Below, in pieces: positions 1-5,909 of a stretch of 8,573 nt of DNA. Below the pieces are notes generated by a model. The model saw only the letters and a program-made list of their open reading frames with translations. It did not search any database and was not told where the DNA came from. This DNA comes from an uncultured beta proteobacterium (GTDB lineage: Bacteria; Pseudomonadota; Gammaproteobacteria; Burkholderiales; Burkholderiaceae_B): NCBI GenBank assembly GCA_903924715.1, contig CAIYCP010000488.1:1-8573 (forward strand), read 5' to 3'. The stretch's first letter is position 1. Every line of letters starts with the position of its first letter. The translations under genes were made by a program, and so were the position numbers.

Positions 1-361
1 CCAGTTGCAAATCTGCACCTGCGACGATCCCTGCACAAGCACGGGCTGAACCATAAAGCCCGCTGGCGCTCATCGCCGCAATACCGGTCACAAATTCAAC
101 CTCACCAAGCGGAGCAAGTGCGGCGGGTCCATCCTTGCGCAACATCGAACGGCATTGTACAAAGACGGTCGACACCACGTGATGGCCAGCGTTCATGTCG
201 GCCAGCAAATCATGGAACAGATAAAGATTGTCTTGCCGCTCCCAGAGATGATGGTGCGGATCCACAATTTTTAACTCAGGTTCAAGAATTTCTTCAGTAC
301 GCAACGCAAGCCACTCTGGCCGGATTCCAATATGCGGATTTTTTGCAAGCGTTTGCGCCAT
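1..361 (-). CDS. Amidohydrolase family protein, N-terminal part (runs off the left edge)
   Basis: Reading leftward from an ATG at 361-359, the frame stays open to base 1, giving the first 120 residues of a longer protein. Residues 31-40 read KIVDPHHHLW. This is the start of the amidohydrolase (PF04909) TIM barrel, with H36-x-H38 as the first pair of metal ligands. The following stretch (GHHVVSTVFVQCRSM, then GEVEFVTGIAAMSASGLYG) matches the usual continuation of this family as I remember it. Members are usually near 300-350 residues and hydrolyse or decarboxylate small carboxylates or lactones in the cytoplasm; the substrate cannot be told here. A clear Shine-Dalgarno AAGGA lies just upstream of the start. 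The flavin reductase-like gene ends only 28 bases upstream on the same strand, so the two are probably co-transcribed. The catalytic half lies outside the window. Confidence 0.85.
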   Translation of the reverse strand, partial: MAQTLAKNPHIGIRPEWLALRTEEILEPELKIVDPHHHLWERQDNLYLFHDLLADMNAGHHVVSTVFVQCRSMLRKDGPAALAPLGEVEFVTGIAAMSASGLYGSARACAGIVAGADLQL

Positions 362-389
362 GATTTTTCCTTAACTTGGGCTAAGCGTT

Positions 390-1016
390 CTAGCTTGCAA
401 CGTAATCTTTTGGACGAAACATTTCGAACAAAGTATTGACCTCAACGTAATCGCCTTGATAGCCACAACGTCCGAGTGGGCGAGCCGCCGCAGTATCAAA
501 GATGCCATCTTTCAAGAATTTATTATTAATATGCACACCCACAACTTCGCCTAACGTCAGCCAGGTGTTGATCAAGACACCCTTCGCATCTGTCAACTGT
601 GTCGTGCTAATGAGCTTGCACTCGAGCGCAGCAATCGCATCAGTCACCCGAGGCGGCTTGACCAGCGTTGAGGCAGTGGCGGCTAAGCCCGCTAACTTCA
701 TCTCGTCAATGCCAGGCGCAACCGACGCCGAGGTGATATTCATTGCTTGGGCTAAGTCAGCACCACAAAAATTAGCAACAAACTCACCGGTTTCATCCGC
801 ATTATTACAGCTGTCTTTGCGTGCACCGCTCGTGCAAAAACCAATCACCGGGGGTGTCTCAGCAAAAGCGTTAAAAAAACTATAAGGCGCTAGATTGACA
901 CGCCCGAGCTTGTCGATGGTCGATATCCAACCAATCGGACGAGGCGCGATGATGGCCTTGAACGGGTTATGGGGTAGACCATGGCCTTTGCTAGGTTCGT
1001 AGAAATAGTCGCTCAC
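390..1016 (-). CDS. Flavin reductase-like FMN-binding protein (DIM6/NTAB family)
   Basis: The protein is 208 residues long from the preferred GTG start at 1016. It opens with YEPSKGHGLPHNPFKAI, then APRPIGWIST (residues 24-33) and NLAPYSFFNAF. These are the hallmarks of the flavin reductase-like split-barrel domain that binds FMN. Such proteins either supply reduced flavin to a monooxygenase or act as flavoproteins of unknown role; no partner monooxygenase is visible. The GTG at 1016-1014 is preferred because AAAGGA lies 7 bases upstream and the family homology begins almost at once. A longer in-frame GTG at 1079 would add 21 residues with no family resemblance. It is the first gene of a leftward pair with the amidohydrolase and is divergent from the glutaredoxin-DinB gene. 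Family call is firm; start and function are less so. Confidence 0.85.
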   Translation of the reverse strand: MSDYFYEPSKGHGLPHNPFKAIIAPRPIGWISTIDKLGRVNLAPYSFFNAFAETPPVIGFCTSGARKDSCNNADETGEFVANFCGADLAQAMNITSASVAPGIDEMKLAGLAATASTLVKPPRVTDAIAALECKLISTTQLTDAKGVLINTWLTLGEVVGVHINNKFLKDGIFDTAAARPLGRCGYQGDYVEVNTLFEMFRPKDYVAS

Positions 1017-1249
1017 GTTTGGATCCTTTATCTGTCGGAGAACACAACCCTGTGCATCCTTGCCGCCTAAACTTAGCACAGCGCCTCAAAAAAGACTAGG
1101 CAGACTCTCTCCGTGCCCCAGACACTATCCCACGGATTGATCAAAAAACCATCCAACGATTTTGCGATGCAGCATGTAAACTATCTAACTAAATTGTGAT
1201 TTCATCCGTCATAATAATAAGAACTCTCATCAAAACTGAAGACAACTCT
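1017..1249. other. Divergent intergenic spacer between the flavin reductase-like and glutaredoxin-DinB genes
   Basis: This spacer must hold the promoters for both divergent units. It becomes AT-rich toward the rightward gene (about 1180-1235), with a run of TAATAATAA near 1211-1220. I could not assign a convincing -35/-10 pair on either strand. A 6-bp inverted repeat TCCGTG (1110-1115) / CACGGA (1131-1136), with a 15-base spacer, is the only symmetric element I noticed, and it may be chance. Confidence 0.4.
1024..1029 (-). promoter_or_regulatory. Ribosome binding site deciding the flavin reductase-like start
   Basis: On the minus strand the bases read AAAGGA, 7 bases before the GTG at 1016-1014. 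This supports the short 208-residue form over the upstream GTG at 1079, which has only a GAGG 4 bases away and no family homology in the added residues. Confidence 0.55.
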
Positions 1250-2017
1250 ATGCAACCAAATACATCCGCCCGCGTTCAAGTTTTTTGGCAACCCGGCTGT
1301 TCCTCCTGCTTACGCACCAAAGAGTTTTTAACCAAACAGGGGATCGACTTTGAGTCGATCGATGTGCATAACGATCCAACGGGCATGGATAAGTTACGTG
1401 CCTTGGGCGCACGTAGCGTGCCGATTGTGGCCCTTGGAGGCAAGTTCACGATGTGTCAGTCCTTCAACGATGTGATCAAGTTTTTAGATCTCAAAACGAA
1501 GTTGATGGATCCCCTGCCCCCAGAGCAACTGGTCGCGAAGTTAGACATCGTGTTGCAAACAGCCATCCGCTTGATCCAACAATTCAAACCCGAGCAACTG
1601 CGCGAAAATTTTCGTAATCGCAACCGTAATCCTGCGGGCACCGCTTTTCATATATTTCGGGTTGCACAAATGGGTGTTGAAGCAGCCCATCAAATCGATC
1701 TGAAATTTGAAAGCTTTAACGAGGTGGCACCCGATGATTGGACCGCAACCAACTTAGCGAAGTGGGGAGAAACTGTGCGGGCTCAATTGCTCACTTGGTG
1801 GGAAAAAGAACCAAACCGCAGTCTTGATTACTTGGTATCCACGTACTATGGGCGCCGAACCATGCACGACGTCTTTGAGCGTACAGCGTGGCACGCTGCT
1901 CAACACACGCGGCAAATGAATCTGATGCTTGAAACCTATGGCATCACACCTGATCGCCCTTTAAGCGCTGAAGATTTAAAAGGCCTGCCAGTCCCTGATG
2001 AAGTCTGGGATCGCTAG
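1250..2017 (+). CDS. Glutaredoxin-like domain fused to a DinB-like domain
   Basis: The protein has 255 residues and two domains. Residues 8-80 form a glutaredoxin/thioredoxin-like fold: VQVFWQPGCSSC with a C17-S-S-C20 redox pair, and RSVPIV with the expected cis-proline P58. Residues about 90-230 resemble a DinB/DUF664-type four-helix bundle, in which H134, H215 and H219 (the last two in WHAAQH) are placed like the usual three metal-binding histidines. DinB-superfamily members include thiol-dependent enzymes and metal-binding proteins, so a thiol or redox role is plausible, but the substrate is unknown. The ATG at 1250 is preferred over an upstream in-frame GTG at 1196 because homology starts a few residues later and GAAG precedes it. 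It heads the rightward block that continues into the Bug receptor and nitrile hydratase genes, 71 bases before the next gene. Confidence 0.8.
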   Translation: MQPNTSARVQVFWQPGCSSCLRTKEFLTKQGIDFESIDVHNDPTGMDKLRALGARSVPIVALGGKFTMCQSFNDVIKFLDLKTKLMDPLPPEQLVAKLDIVLQTAIRLIQQFKPEQLRENFRNRNRNPAGTAFHIFRVAQMGVEAAHQIDLKFESFNEVAPDDWTATNLAKWGETVRAQLLTWWEKEPNRSLDYLVSTYYGRRTMHDVFERTAWHAAQHTRQMNLMLETYGITPDRPLSAEDLKGLPVPDEVWDR

Positions 2018-2040
2018 CCAGAAAATGACAACAACAAACT

Positions 2041-2050
2041 CACGCGCGTG
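2041..2050. repeat. 10-bp palindrome upstream of the first Bug receptor
   Basis: CACGCGCGTG is a perfect palindrome in the 71-base gap before the receptor gene. It is flanked by a second symmetric pair, ATGACA (2025-2030) and TGTCAT (2049-2054). It could be a regulator site or a weak hairpin. No T-run follows directly, so a standard terminator is not supported. Confidence 0.35.
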
Positions 2051-2088
2051 TCATCGCATCCTTTATTGTTTGATTTTCTAAGCCAGCC

Positions 2089-3090
2089 ATGAAAGCCACT
2101 CTGTACCGAGGCATTAAACGCGCCTGTTTATTTAGCAGCACCCTTGCCTTTTTTAGTCTCAGTGGTGCAATGCACATCGCGCACGCACAGGATGATTATC
2201 CCAATCGTGCGATTCGTATTGTAGTGCCCTTTTCGCCTGGCGGCGGAGGGGATGCTGTCGTACGCTACATGAGCGACAAACTGGCCGAGCGACTCAAGCA
2301 GCAAATTATTGTTGAGAACAAGCCCGGTGCGTCGGGCTTTATTGGTGCACAAATGGTTGCGACTGCAGCCCCAGACGGCTACACACTGTTGATGGGATTT
2401 GATGGTGGTATTGTGGTTGCGCCAAACATGCTCAATGCACCGTTCAACCCCGTCACTGATTTTGCACCAGTGACTAAACTCAATGATGCAACGATTATTT
2501 TGGTTGCTAATCCAACTGTGCCCGTTAAAAATATTAACGATATTGTGGCACTGGCAAAATCCAAACCTGAGGGGCTTCAGTTCAGTTCGTCTGGGCCGGG
2601 CACAACACCCCACCTAGCGGGTGAGCTACTGGCCCTTCGCACAGGAATAAAGCTGTCGCATATTCCTTATAAAGGTGGCGGCCAAGCGGTCACCGACGCG
2701 GTGGCTGGACACTTTCCAATTTTCTTTACCGTTGTACCAACCGTTGCGAGTTACATCAAACAAGGTCGACTGACCGCCATCGCTGTGGCTGGCGATAAGC
2801 GCTCGCCGGCATGGCCTGACGTCCCTACCATCGCCGAATTGGGTATCCCGGATTTCAACGTTAGTTCTTGGTACGGAATTTTGGCTCCAGCCAAAACGCC
2901 CAAAGCCATTATTAATCGCTTACAGATAGATATTGCGGCAGTTTTAGCGATTCCAGAGATACGCGAGCGTTACCTCAATAATGCGTTCGATCCGATTGCC
3001 AGTACCCCTGAAGCGTTTGCCGCTCAAATTAAAGCCGACTATGCGCGCTGGGGCCAAGTCGTAAAGGATGCAAACCTTAAACAACAATAA
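2089..3090 (+). CDS. Bug/TctC-family periplasmic substrate-binding protein (first copy)
   Basis: The protein has 333 residues, the usual size for this family. Residues 1-33 are a Sec signal peptide: K/R-rich start, hydrophobic core LFSSTLAFFSLSGA, and a likely cut after AHA (31-33). The mature part shows the Bug pattern: IRIVVPFSPGGGGD (42-55), VENKPGASGFIGA (75-87), APDGYTLLMG (94-103), then TTPHLAGELL and HIPYKGGGQAVTD. Bug proteins bind carboxylates and related small molecules in the periplasm, and some pass them to a TctAB-type carrier. No membrane subunits are present here, as is common for orphan Bug proteins. No good Shine-Dalgarno precedes the ATG, but the signal peptide fixes the start. 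The nitrile hydratase genes begin 90 bases downstream on the same strand, so the ligand may be related to that enzyme's substrate or product (inference). Confidence 0.92.
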   Translation: MKATLYRGIKRACLFSSTLAFFSLSGAMHIAHAQDDYPNRAIRIVVPFSPGGGGDAVVRYMSDKLAERLKQQIIVENKPGASGFIGAQMVATAAPDGYTLLMGFDGGIVVAPNMLNAPFNPVTDFAPVTKLNDATIILVANPTVPVKNINDIVALAKSKPEGLQFSSSGPGTTPHLAGELLALRTGIKLSHIPYKGGGQAVTDAVAGHFPIFFTVVPTVASYIKQGRLTAIAVAGDKRSPAWPDVPTIAELGIPDFNVSSWYGILAPAKTPKAIINRLQIDIAAVLAIPEIRERYLNNAFDPIASTPEAFAAQIKADYARWGQVVKDANLKQQ

Positions 3091-3180
3091 AGCCTTTGAA
3101 CTAGCACATTCACTCATATCGCGTTACGCTTAGAGTCATGACGAAGTCAATTTTTTAGCCCATCACACAACGGATCTTTC

Positions 3181-3504
3181 ATGACAGAACGTAAAGTCAA
3201 TGATATTGGCGGTTTGCCAGCTGGCCCAGTCTGCCAAGACGAACACCCCAGCACCTTGCACGAAAAACGCGTCGATGCCATTTTAAGAATTTTATCTGGC
3301 CCAAAGCTTGAGGCCTTCACTGTAGATGCGATGCGCCGAGCGATCGAGTCGAATACCGCAGACGACTATCGTAACCTTGGCTATTACGATAAATGGATTC
3401 GGGCTGTGCGCGATCTCATCATTGAACAACAAGTATTGAGCCGCGAAGAAATCGAAGCTCGAGTCGAGCAATTACGCGCAAAACACAAAAAGGTGGCAGC
3501 ATGA
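3181..3504 (+). CDS. Nitrile hydratase-type beta subunit, N-terminal half (separate subunit)
   Basis: The 107-residue protein corresponds to only the N-terminal half of a normal nitrile hydratase beta subunit (usually around 220 residues). It has the opening NDIGG (7-11), an HEKRVDAIL helix, RRAIES (52-57), the marker GYYDKWIRAVRDL (67-79), and VLSREEIEARV (85-95). A separate N-half occurs in thiocyanate hydrolase (beta subunit) and in three-subunit nitrile hydratases such as the toyocamycin enzyme. Where I recall ERM in ordinary beta subunits, including an arginine that contacts the oxidised claw cysteines, this protein has E56-S57-N58. Its stop overlaps the next start (ATGA, 3501-3504), pointing to translational coupling. 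The split is not a simple frameshift, because the downstream gene has its own ATG and ribosome site. An activator (P14K-like) protein also resembles this half, but GYYDKW favours a true beta piece. Confidence 0.85.
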   Translation: MTERKVNDIGGLPAGPVCQDEHPSTLHEKRVDAILRILSGPKLEAFTVDAMRRAIESNTADDYRNLGYYDKWIRAVRDLIIEQQVLSREEIEARVEQLRAKHKKVAA

Positions 3505-3821
3505 CAGCTTTTGCGATTCGTCCAGGCCAAGCATTGCCCGTCGGTGCCTCCGTACGCGTACGCAAGCAGCCCCCTGAGTTCCATTGCCGAACACCGTTTT
3601 ATCTGCGCGGTATCAAAGGTGAGATTACGGATGTGATGGGCTGCTTCCGCGATCCCTCGTTGCTGGCGTTTCATAAACCAGGTCTGCCGCTGCGCGTGCT
3701 CTACCGCGTACGTTTTAAACAGGCTGATGTCTGGCCCAATTATTCTGGCAGCCCAAAAGACACTGTTGTGGCTGACATCTACGATCATTGGATCGAACCG
3801 CTCGCCGGAGACAAAGCATGA
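3501..3821 (+). CDS. Nitrile hydratase-type beta subunit, C-terminal half (separate subunit)
   Basis: The 106-residue protein matches the SH3-like C-terminal half of nitrile hydratase beta. It shows GASVRVRKQPPEFHCRTPFYLRG (15-37) with R30 and R36, then LYRVRFKQADVW (67-78) and DTVVADIYDHWIEPL (87-101). In the family, an arginine in this HxR-P-x-Y-x-RG segment helps hold the oxidised cysteines of the alpha subunit, and both candidate arginines are kept. In thiocyanate hydrolase the matching piece is the alpha subunit. AGGTGG at 3491-3496 is a ribosome site for the ATG at 3501. The gene overlaps the upstream gene by four bases and the downstream alpha gene by another ATGA (3818-3821). The order N-half, C-half, alpha equals that of a standard beta-alpha operon with beta cut in two. 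Confidence 0.85.
   Translation: MTAFAIRPGQALPVGASVRVRKQPPEFHCRTPFYLRGIKGEITDVMGCFRDPSLLAFHKPGLPLRVLYRVRFKQADVWPNYSGSPKDTVVADIYDHWIEPLAGDKA
3807..3810 (+). promoter_or_regulatory. Ribosome binding site deciding the alpha-subunit start
   Basis: GGAG ends 7 bases before the ATG at 3818, which overlaps the stop of the preceding gene as ATGA. This fixes the start at 3818 rather than the in-frame ATG at 3788, which would add ten residues from inside the upstream gene. Confidence 0.6.
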
Positions 3822-4504
3822 GTGCAAATCACGGACACCACCACGATCACGACCATGATCACGACCACGATCATGCTCACGGACACAAGCACCCTCACAG
3901 CCCGCCTGCACCAGACGATGATGATGGTTACGATCGCTATGAGGTGTTGCTGCAAACCGCGATTCGTGAACTGTTAGACGAAAAAGGCATTATCACCGCT
4001 GCAGAATTACATGCGCAGATCGATAAGCAAGACAGCCTCACCCCAGCGATTGGCGGAAAAATTGTTGCAAAGGCCTGGGTAGACCCAGACTTTAAAAAGA
4101 AGCTGCTGGCAGATCCGCTGAAAACGATCAATCAGCACTTTGAACTCGATATCATCACCCCACTAGAACTTGTCGTGCTTGAAAACACACCCACTGTCCA
4201 CAACGTAGTGGTCTGTACGCTCTGTTCGTGCTATCCGCGCATGCTGCTCGGTATTCCACCGGCCTGGTACAAGTCGATCGATTATCGCTCGCGTGTGGTG
4301 GTTGAACCCCGCAAAGTACTCGCTGAATTTGGCACCAACATCCCGGATGACGTTGAAGTTCGAGTATCCGATAGCACCGCTGATCTTCGCTTTTTAGTTC
4401 TACCTAATAGACCTGCTGGCACTGACAATATGACTGAGGCACAGTTAGCCGCTTTAGTCACACGTGATTCGATGATCGGCACTTCAATAGCCTTGCAGCC
4501 CTAA
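3818..4504 (+). CDS. Cobalt-type nitrile hydratase (or thiocyanate hydrolase-like) catalytic alpha subunit with His-rich N-terminal tail
   Basis: The protein has 228 residues. Residues 5-27 contain 13 histidines, mostly in an H-D alternation, followed by an acidic PDDDDGYD linker and the normal alpha fold from about residue 40. The metal claw is C133-T-L-C136-S-C138; threonine at the second position marks the cobalt type (iron enzymes have serine). In the family C136 and C138 become sulfinic and sulfenic acids and Co(III) activates water to attack a nitrile or thiocyanate. GIPPAWYKS (145-153), YRSRVVVEPRKVLAEFG (156-172) and LVTRDSMIGTS (213-223) are standard alpha signatures. After the claw the sequence is Y-P-R, not the T-P-W familiar from well-studied nitrile hydratases. 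The gene closes the three-gene cluster, and no activator gene follows; the next gene is convergent and unrelated. Whether it acts on nitriles or thiocyanate is not decidable here. Confidence 0.9.
   Translation: MSANHGHHHDHDHDHDHDHAHGHKHPHSPPAPDDDDGYDRYEVLLQTAIRELLDEKGIITAAELHAQIDKQDSLTPAIGGKIVAKAWVDPDFKKKLLADPLKTINQHFELDIITPLELVVLENTPTVHNVVVCTLCSCYPRMLLGIPPAWYKSIDYRSRVVVEPRKVLAEFGTNIPDDVEVRVSDSTADLRFLVLPNRPAGTDNMTEAQLAALVTRDSMIGTSIALQP
3830..3898 (+). repeat. His-Asp coding tract at the start of the alpha subunit, with a 12-bp tandem repeat
   Basis: This stretch encodes the His-rich tail. Within it the unit GATCACGACCAY occurs at 3845-3856 and 3857-3868 (11 of 12 bases equal), with a diverged third copy at 3869-3880. 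The repeats are in frame and give the H-D alternation, so the tail probably grew by short in-frame duplication. Length could vary between strains. Role inferred: binding of cobalt or another divalent metal. Confidence 0.8.
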
Positions 4505-4519
4505 ACAGCAACATTGGGC

Positions 4520-5881
4520 CTAGTTGATTGCCGTTTGCTCGCGCGCGGCAATCAACGCCTCACTCACCACCAGCAACTTCATCAAATCCTCGATATTGCT
4601 CACTTGATCTAGCGTCATGACGGTCTCGACGATTCGGTCACGATCCAGACCGGGTAAGTCTGAGGTGATTCGAAAGAATTTTGCAACGACCTTATCCAGG
4701 CTCGGAAACAGCGTTTCGTTCTCAGTTCCACTTGCTCGAATCACACCATCGGTTTGATAGACTTCAACGTCAACCGTATCAGCATCGTGCTCGCGCATCC
4801 GCAACTCAATCTTCTCAGCCAATTGCAGCAACTCGGGGTCTTGTAGCTCATCGTAGTAATCATATTCTTCAACTGGGCGACCCAACAAAGCTGCCGCGGT
4901 ACAAAATCTTGCACTCACGACGGCCTGAAGATGGGTTTGATATGGCGCAACATTCGTAAAACCCGGATTCGTATGTGTGAGCTCAGGCGAAGTCACCACT
5001 ACCTTTTGGATTTTTTTCAGGTCAATCTTTGAAGACAGCGTACGCGCCAAGGCAATCGGGGTCTGCGTAAAGATACAAACCGGGCATTCTTTATATACCG
5101 TTTCTTCAATCAAATAACTTTCACCCAAGCCTCGGGTTGCCGCTTCGGCATGCTCAAGCGAACCATCGAAGGCTCGGAAGTAACCTGCCTCCCCCTCAAA
5201 CGCGAGCGCCGACGCGGTGGCGCCATGTTTCGCAAGCAAGGCAGCCGTCACGCCGTTTCGACTCGCCATTCCGACATTGAGCTTCACTTCATTCGTACCT
5301 GCAAAAAAACCTTGCCCAAAGCCGTGCGCAAACACAGCAGAACAACCTAACGCATTCATTGTTAATGTCGAGTCCAGCTTCAGCATTTTGGCCGCGGCTG
5401 CCGCTGCCCCAACCGTACCCGCCACACCCGATGCGCGAAACTTTGGCAACATACCAGGCGCACCCATATACATGCGTCCAACCACCTCATAGCCCGCCAC
5501 CATGCCCACCAGCACATCAGCACCGGTACGCTTGAACGCTTGCGCGAAACCCAACGCGGCCGGGATCGTCAAGGCCCCCGGGTGAGACTTCTGCATAAAG
5601 TCATCTTGGCTTCGTCCGTTGATCAGCGTTGCATTCACAAAAGCAGCATCCACAATAGGCAACGATTTTTGATAGCCTATGACACTCGCCGGCCCAACAC
5701 CACCCTCTGTAAACGCTAACACCACGCTGGGCACATGCAAGCCATGTGCCGCTAAACCTGTTGCCAGACAATCCAATAGGCGCGTCTTTGTTCTTTCAAT
5801 GACACTTTTGGGCAACTGCTCGATCTGCAGGTTGCAAATGAAGTCTGCGAGTTTTCCGCTGACGGTATTGATTGAACTCAT
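4520..5881 (-). CDS. MmgE/PrpD family protein
   Basis: The 453-residue protein is full length for this family (about 450-460). Typical features are the opening TVSGKLADFI and RTKTRLLDCLATGLAA (30-45), NGRSQDDFMQKSHPGALTIPAALG (88-111) with the D93-D94 and H100-P101-G102 group, and VKLNVGMASRNGVTAALLAKHGA. The family includes 2-methylcitrate dehydratase, cis-aconitate decarboxylase and iminodisuccinate epimerase, all acting on polycarboxylates in the cytoplasm. With no other methylcitrate-cycle genes nearby, PrpD proper is not supported, and the reaction is left open. The start at 5881 is set by GAGGTGA 5 bases upstream; an in-frame start at 5995 would add 38 non-homologous residues and run across the promoter region. 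It is convergent with the nitrile hydratase genes (15-base gap) and divergent from the second Bug receptor. Confidence 0.88.
   Translation of the reverse strand: MSSINTVSGKLADFICNLQIEQLPKSVIERTKTRLLDCLATGLAAHGLHVPSVVLAFTEGGVGPASVIGYQKSLPIVDAAFVNATLINGRSQDDFMQKSHPGALTIPAALGFAQAFKRTGADVLVGMVAGYEVVGRMYMGAPGMLPKFRASGVAGTVGAAAAAAKMLKLDSTLTMNALGCSAVFAHGFGQGFFAGTNEVKLNVGMASRNGVTAALLAKHGATASALAFEGEAGYFRAFDGSLEHAEAATRGLGESYLIEETVYKECPVCIFTQTPIALARTLSSKIDLKKIQKVVVTSPELTHTNPGFTNVAPYQTHLQAVVSARFCTAAALLGRPVEEYDYYDELQDPELLQLAEKIELRMREHDADTVDVEVYQTDGVIRASGTENETLFPSLDKVVAKFFRITSDLPGLDRDRIVETVMTLDQVSNIEDLMKLLVVSEALIAAREQTAIN
4523..4556. terminator. Perfect 11-bp inverted repeat at the convergent gene ends (candidate hairpin)
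   Basis: GTTGATTGCCG (4523-4533) and CGGCAATCAAC (4546-4556) are exact reverse complements around a 12-base loop. The repeat lies in the last codons of the MmgE/PrpD gene, directly before its stop, and 18 bases past the stop of the nitrile hydratase alpha gene on the other strand. It can fold in transcripts of both convergent units. Neither side has a U-run, so it may be a transcript-end stabiliser or a factor-dependent stop rather than a classic intrinsic terminator. Confidence 0.5.
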
Positions 5882-5886
5882 TTTTG

Positions 5887-5893
5887 TCACCTC
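5887..5893 (-). promoter_or_regulatory. Strong ribosome binding site for the MmgE/PrpD gene
   Basis: The minus strand reads GAGGTGA, 5 bases before the ATG at 5881. This is the best Shine-Dalgarno in the window and decides against the longer in-frame start at 5995. Confidence 0.75.
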
Positions 5894-5909
5894 GTTTAAT
5901 CTATTTTTA

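Noticed and set aside
118..363. Rightward open frame of 81 codons at the left edge
   Set aside because: It is the antisense shadow of the leftward amidohydrolase, whose translation has clear family motifs.
502..885. Rightward open frame of 127 codons
   Set aside because: It lies wholly inside the flavin reductase-like gene on the other strand and shows no recognisable motif.
1395..1415. 7-bp inverted repeat TACGTGC / GCACGTA
   Set aside because: It lies inside the glutaredoxin domain coding sequence with ordinary codons and no positional logic; probably chance.
3139..3157. TGAC-GAA-GTCA followed by T-run, as a terminator between the first Bug gene and the nitrile hydratase genes
   Set aside because: The stem is only 4 bp, too weak for a credible intrinsic terminator, so co-transcription remains possible.
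3490..3510. The split beta subunit as a pseudogene or sequencing frameshift
   Set aside because: The second half has its own ATG, ribosome site and ATGA overlap, and separate halves are known in thiocyanate hydrolase and toyocamycin nitrile hydratase.
3384..3911. Leftward open frame of 175 codons across the nitrile hydratase genes
   Set aside because: It is antisense to three well-supported genes. Its odd RDHGRDHG-type stretch is only the reverse reading of the His-Asp tract.
4520..5881. Assigning the gene as 2-methylcitrate dehydratase prpD
   Set aside because: No prpB, prpC or acnD-like neighbour is present, and the family covers several different reactions.
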